Source: Desulfosarcinaceae bacterium (lineage in GTDB: Bacteria; Desulfobacterota; Desulfobacteria; Desulfobacterales; Desulfosarcinaceae). From it: DNA of 38,943 bases. The notes under the pieces were generated by a model. It was given only the letters and a program-made list of their open reading frames with translations. It did not search any database and had not been told where the DNA came from. Shown piece after piece: positions 36,352-38,943 of the stretch (positions are counted from its first letter, which is position 1; each line of letters starts with the position of its first letter). The stretch covers positions 1-38,943 of the forward strand of contig JASJCL010000047.1 in NCBI GenBank assembly GCA_030066015.1. The letters are read 5' to 3'. The translations under genes were made by a program, and so were the position numbers.

Positions 36352-36375
36352 TGATATATGTAATCACATATATCA
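36352..36375. promoter_or_regulatory. perfect palindromic operator at the GntR-type promoter
   Basis: Half-sites TGATATATGT and ACATATATCA are exact inverted copies with an AATC centre (24 bases), starting 38 bases before the ATG at 36390. A TTGATC (36334-36339) 17 bases upstream of a weak -10 at 36357 would place the palindrome over the promoter, a typical autorepression layout for a FadR-type GntR regulator. Confidence 0.72.
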
Positions 36376-36389
36376 CCATGGGGTGACCG

Positions 36390-37103
36390 ATGCCGATCGA
36401 AAAAATCTCCACCGTTACCTTGCGCCAGAAAGTGTACACCCAGCTGCGCGCGAAGATTCTCGGCGCCGAACTCCTGCCGGGTGAAATCATCAACCTGCGA
36501 AGCCTGGCCGAAAAGTTTGGCGTCAGCCTTCTGCCGGTTCGCGAGGCGGTATGGCAATTGGCCGCGGAGAACATCCTGGTGGTGGAGAGCAACAAGCGCA
36601 TCCAGGTCAACCATCTCACCAGCGATGCCTTCCAGGAGGTCCTCGATCTGCGCCTGCTGCTCGAATCGGAAGCGGTCGACAAGGCGTGCCAGAAGCGACC
36701 TGCCAAAGCCGTCGCCAAGGTCGAGCGTATCCTGGAGGCGATGCACAAGCATCTGGGCCGCAATCACAAAGCCTACATTCGTACCAACGATCAATTCCAC
36801 CAAACCATTTACGCCTATGCAGCGTCACCCTTGCTGCTGGATCTGATCCAGCGTCTGCTGGCAAGGGTGAACCCATACATCTATCTGTACGCCGTCCACG
36901 ATTGCGACTTGACCAGTGCCATGCAGTGCCACGAAGAGATGCTGGCCGGGTTTGCCGACGGCGATAGTTCCCGGGCGATCGCCGCCTTACAAAACGATCT
37001 GAAAGATGCCGGGGCGGCCATCCTGGAGCGGCTCAAGACACAGGTGCAACCGCCGGCGGCCGGATCCGCTAGCCATCATCGCAGCAGGGGCGGGCGCAGC
37101 TGA
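36390..37103 (+). CDS. GntR-family (FadR/FCD type) regulator
   Basis: This 237-residue regulator has an N-terminal winged helix-turn-helix (about residues 15-75; INLRSLAEKFGVSLLPVREA) and a C-terminal all-helical FCD ligand domain from about 80. The FCD metal/ligand residues are visible: the Asp/Arg helix LDLRLLLESEAVDKAC, the FHQTIYAYA His, and the HEEMLAGFADGD His. Such regulators respond to organic acids or sugar acids. A strong palindrome sits upstream of the gene. The ABC transporter genes follow 91 bases downstream on the same strand, so they are its probable target. Confidence 0.92.
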   Translation: MPIEKISTVTLRQKVYTQLRAKILGAELLPGEIINLRSLAEKFGVSLLPVREAVWQLAAENILVVESNKRIQVNHLTSDAFQEVLDLRLLLESEAVDKACQKRPAKAVAKVERILEAMHKHLGRNHKAYIRTNDQFHQTIYAYAASPLLLDLIQRLLARVNPYIYLYAVHDCDLTSAMQCHEEMLAGFADGDSSRAIAALQNDLKDAGAAILERLKTQVQPPAAGSASHHRSRGGRS

Positions 37104-37194
37104 CGTCGTCGGCGCTTGCCGGCATCATCCAGCGCATGTCGCAACCTCCGGCCGGCCCCGGTCTTGGGATCAACCAAATTGGGAGGAAGTCACA

Positions 37195-38283
37195 GTGCCG
37201 CAGATCGAACTGCACGCCATCAAAAAGAAGTATGGCGCCGTCACGGTGGTGGAGGATCTCAACCTCTCCATGGCCGACAACGAGTTCACCGTGCTGGTGG
37301 GACCTTCCGGTTGCGGCAAGTCGACCATCCTGCGGATGATTGCCGGCTTGGAGGAGCTCACTGCCGGAGAGATCCTGATCGACGACAAGCCCGTCTCACA
37401 TCTGGAACCCAAGGACCGCGACATCGCCATGGTGTTTCAGGATTACGCTCTCTATCCCCACATGAACGTGGCCCGCAACATGTCCTTCGCCCTGCGTCTG
37501 GCCCATTACCCCAAGGCCAAAATCGACGCACGCGTCAAAGCGGTCGCCGACATGCTGGGCATCGAGACCCTGTTGTCCCGCAAACCGGCCCAGCTGTCCG
37601 GCGGACAACGGCAACGGGTCGCCATGGGGCGCGCCTTGGTGCGCGATGCCAGCACCTTCCTCTTCGACGAGCCCCTTTCCAACCTGGACGCCAAGCTGCG
37701 GACCCAAATGCGGGCCGAACTGGCCCTCATGCGGCGCCGGCTGGAGAAGAACATGATTTACGTCACCCATGACCAGGTGGAGGCGATGACCTTGGGCGAC
37801 CGTATCGTCGTGCTCAAGGGAGGCGACATTCAACAGCAGGGGACGGCCGAGGCGCTGTTCAAAACCCCGGTCAATAAATTCGTCGCCGGTTTCCTCGGAT
37901 CGCCGCCCATGAATTTTATCGACGGCAGCCTCACCGAGGCCGACGGCCAATTGTCGGTTACGGGCGAGGCGTTCAGCTTCCCCCTGCCCGAGGCGACCCG
38001 CGAACGCCTCAATGGTCGATCGAGCCGTGCAGTGATCGTCGGCATCCGGCCCTCTGCCTTCAGCATCAAAGCGGATGAGGCCGATGGGGTAGGGATCGAA
38101 CTGCCAGTGGTGCTGCCCGAGTATATCGGCAGCCAGTCGATCATCGTTTCCCGTTTGGGCGGCCAGCAGATTCAGATCGAGGTGAGCTCGGACACGCCGC
38201 TGCGGCCGGACGACCATCTCACCTTCACCCTCGATCCAAGCAGCATCTATCTCTTCGATCCACAAACTGAGGCGACCTTGTAA
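37195..38283 (+). CDS. ABC-transporter ATP-binding protein (MalK/UgpC/PotA type)
   Basis: The start is GTG at 37195 with GGAGGAA seven bases upstream (the longer upstream frame has no RBS), giving 362 residues. Motifs in order: Walker A GPSGCGKST (36-44), Q-loop FQDY (Q82), signature LSGGQRQR (134-141), Walker B FLFDEPLSNLD (155-165), and switch His192 (VTHDQVEA). A C-terminal TOBE-type regulatory region begins near 235. This architecture is that of carbohydrate or polyamine/iron importers' ATPases. The binding-protein gene follows 47 bases later, and a GntR regulator precedes it, so the three form one import operon. Confidence 0.95.
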   Translation: MPQIELHAIKKKYGAVTVVEDLNLSMADNEFTVLVGPSGCGKSTILRMIAGLEELTAGEILIDDKPVSHLEPKDRDIAMVFQDYALYPHMNVARNMSFALRLAHYPKAKIDARVKAVADMLGIETLLSRKPAQLSGGQRQRVAMGRALVRDASTFLFDEPLSNLDAKLRTQMRAELALMRRRLEKNMIYVTHDQVEAMTLGDRIVVLKGGDIQQQGTAEALFKTPVNKFVAGFLGSPPMNFIDGSLTEADGQLSVTGEAFSFPLPEATRERLNGRSSRAVIVGIRPSAFSIKADEADGVGIELPVVLPEYIGSQSIIVSRLGGQQIQIEVSSDTPLRPDDHLTFTLDPSSIYLFDPQTEATL

Positions 38284-38330
38284 GTACGACACGCCTCATT
38301 TCGATACATCATTCCTGAAGGGAGGGACGT

Positions 38331-38943
38331 ATGAGCAGCAAATTCAAGAGAGCCGTGTGGACGATGTTGTTGGTGGGAATTTCGCTCGGATTGCTGGGAG
38401 CGCCCGCCTTGGCCGCAGACCCCTATGCCCCTTACAAGGGAACGACGCTGGTGGTCAATTTTCCCGCCCACCCCCATTTCGATGCTGTCATGAAGGTGAT
38501 TCCCAAGTTCACCGAAGAGACCGGCATCAAGGTTGAGGTGGATCAGCTGCAGTACCTGGCGATGCGGCAGAAGCAGACCCTGGAACTGACCAAACCCAAG
38601 GGCGACTATGACCTGCTGGCCTATGTGGTTTTCTCCAAGGCGGATTATGTGGCCGCAGACCAGATCGAGCCCCTGGCGCGCTTCTTCATGAATCCCAAAC
38701 TGGCCGATCCGAACTATGAGCCCGAAGACCTGATTGACGGATATGTACAGAACATCGGCGTCGCCGGCGGCAAGAAGGGCTATCTGCCCGGCCCCACCGG
38801 TGCCCTGTTCGGCATCCCCTTCGGCTCGGAGACCTCGGTGCTGGGGTATCGCAAGGACATCTTCGACAAGCACAACCTCAAAGTGCCGGAGACCTACGAC
38901 GAGCTGCTGGAGACCGCCTGCAAGATTAAGACGCTAGAGCCGG
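38331..38943 (+). CDS. extracellular solute-binding protein, 5' part (runs off the window)
   Basis: The ATG at 38331 has GGGAGGG a few bases upstream. A signal peptide (residues 1-28, ending APALA) precedes a family 1-type binding-protein start: TTLVVNFPAHPHFDAVMKVI, FTEETGIKVEVDQ, and LTKPKGDYDLLAYVV. Later the GIPFGSETSVLGYRKDIFDK motif typical of sugar-type SBPs appears. No stop is reached by base 38943 (204 codons present; complete proteins have 400-450). It is the periplasmic receptor for the ATPase encoded just before it; the ligand is unknown. Confidence 0.93.
   Translation, partial: MSSKFKRAVWTMLLVGISLGLLGAPALAADPYAPYKGTTLVVNFPAHPHFDAVMKVIPKFTEETGIKVEVDQLQYLAMRQKQTLELTKPKGDYDLLAYVVFSKADYVAADQIEPLARFFMNPKLADPNYEPEDLIDGYVQNIGVAGGKKGYLPGPTGALFGIPFGSETSVLGYRKDIFDKHNLKVPETYDELLETACKIKTLEP

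Noticed and set aside
37006-38283. 425-codon frame for the ABC ATPase starting inside the GntR gene
   Set aside because: The GTG at 37195 with a strong RBS gives the normal N-terminus; the extra residues are Arg/Pro-rich chance translation.

Overview
This window looks like a contig from a Gram-negative, probably anaerobic or facultative, GC-rich bacterium. A desulfobacterial (Desulfobacterota) origin is my best guess from the family mix, but no marker gene here proves it. No rRNA, tRNA, CRISPR array, integrase or intact insertion sequence was seen. The left edge is a technical boundary: bases 1-40 are an exact inverted copy of bases 81-120, inside a truncated selO gene. The right edge cuts a solute-binding-protein gene.

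Layout. (i) 40-3119: the 3' part of selO, two unrecognised minus-strand genes and a doubtful small ORF. (ii) 3505-5697: a LysE-type exporter diverging from an XRE-cupin regulator and a QueG-like double [4Fe-4S] protein. The two promoters I can read point at each other across about 80 bp. (iii) 5964-21311: a compact nine-gene minus-strand operon of about 15 kb. In transcription order it encodes a TPR/HExxH metallopeptidase-like exported protein, two DUF4159 paralogues, a MoxR AAA+ ATPase, a DUF58 protein, a BatA-type vWA membrane protein, a very large DUF4175-type membrane/coiled-coil protein, a vWA plus amidotransferase-like membrane protein, and an exported caspase/legumain-fold protein with no Cys at the expected place. 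This is the most interesting system in the window: a MoxR-driven envelope complex with two protease-like ends. (iv) 21960-25615: a divergent HSP90/GHKL ATPase, an exported SRPBCC-like protein and a small multi-TM protein.

(v) 25616-29097 is accessory-looking. It has an 11-unit tandem array of 24-25 bp palindromic units, a frameshifted relic of an ABC ATPase, a Ser/Gly/Pro-rich membrane protein, a secreted Cys-rich protein with a small partner, and a second palindromic array that runs into the katG stop codon. (vi) 29084-32222: katG with a clear rho-independent terminator, preceded on the same strand by a PerR-type regulator with a near-palindromic AT-rich operator. (vii) 32406-35862: an alpha/beta hydrolase diverging from a HAD phosphatase, MFS transporter and nitroreductase. 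(viii) 36352-38943: a GntR/FCD regulator with a perfect 10+4+10 palindrome at its promoter, then a MalK/PotA-type ABC ATPase and the start of its periplasmic binding protein.

Start codons were chosen from visible ribosome binding sites. Several are GTG or TTG. Family assignments rest on motifs read by eye, not on database searches.
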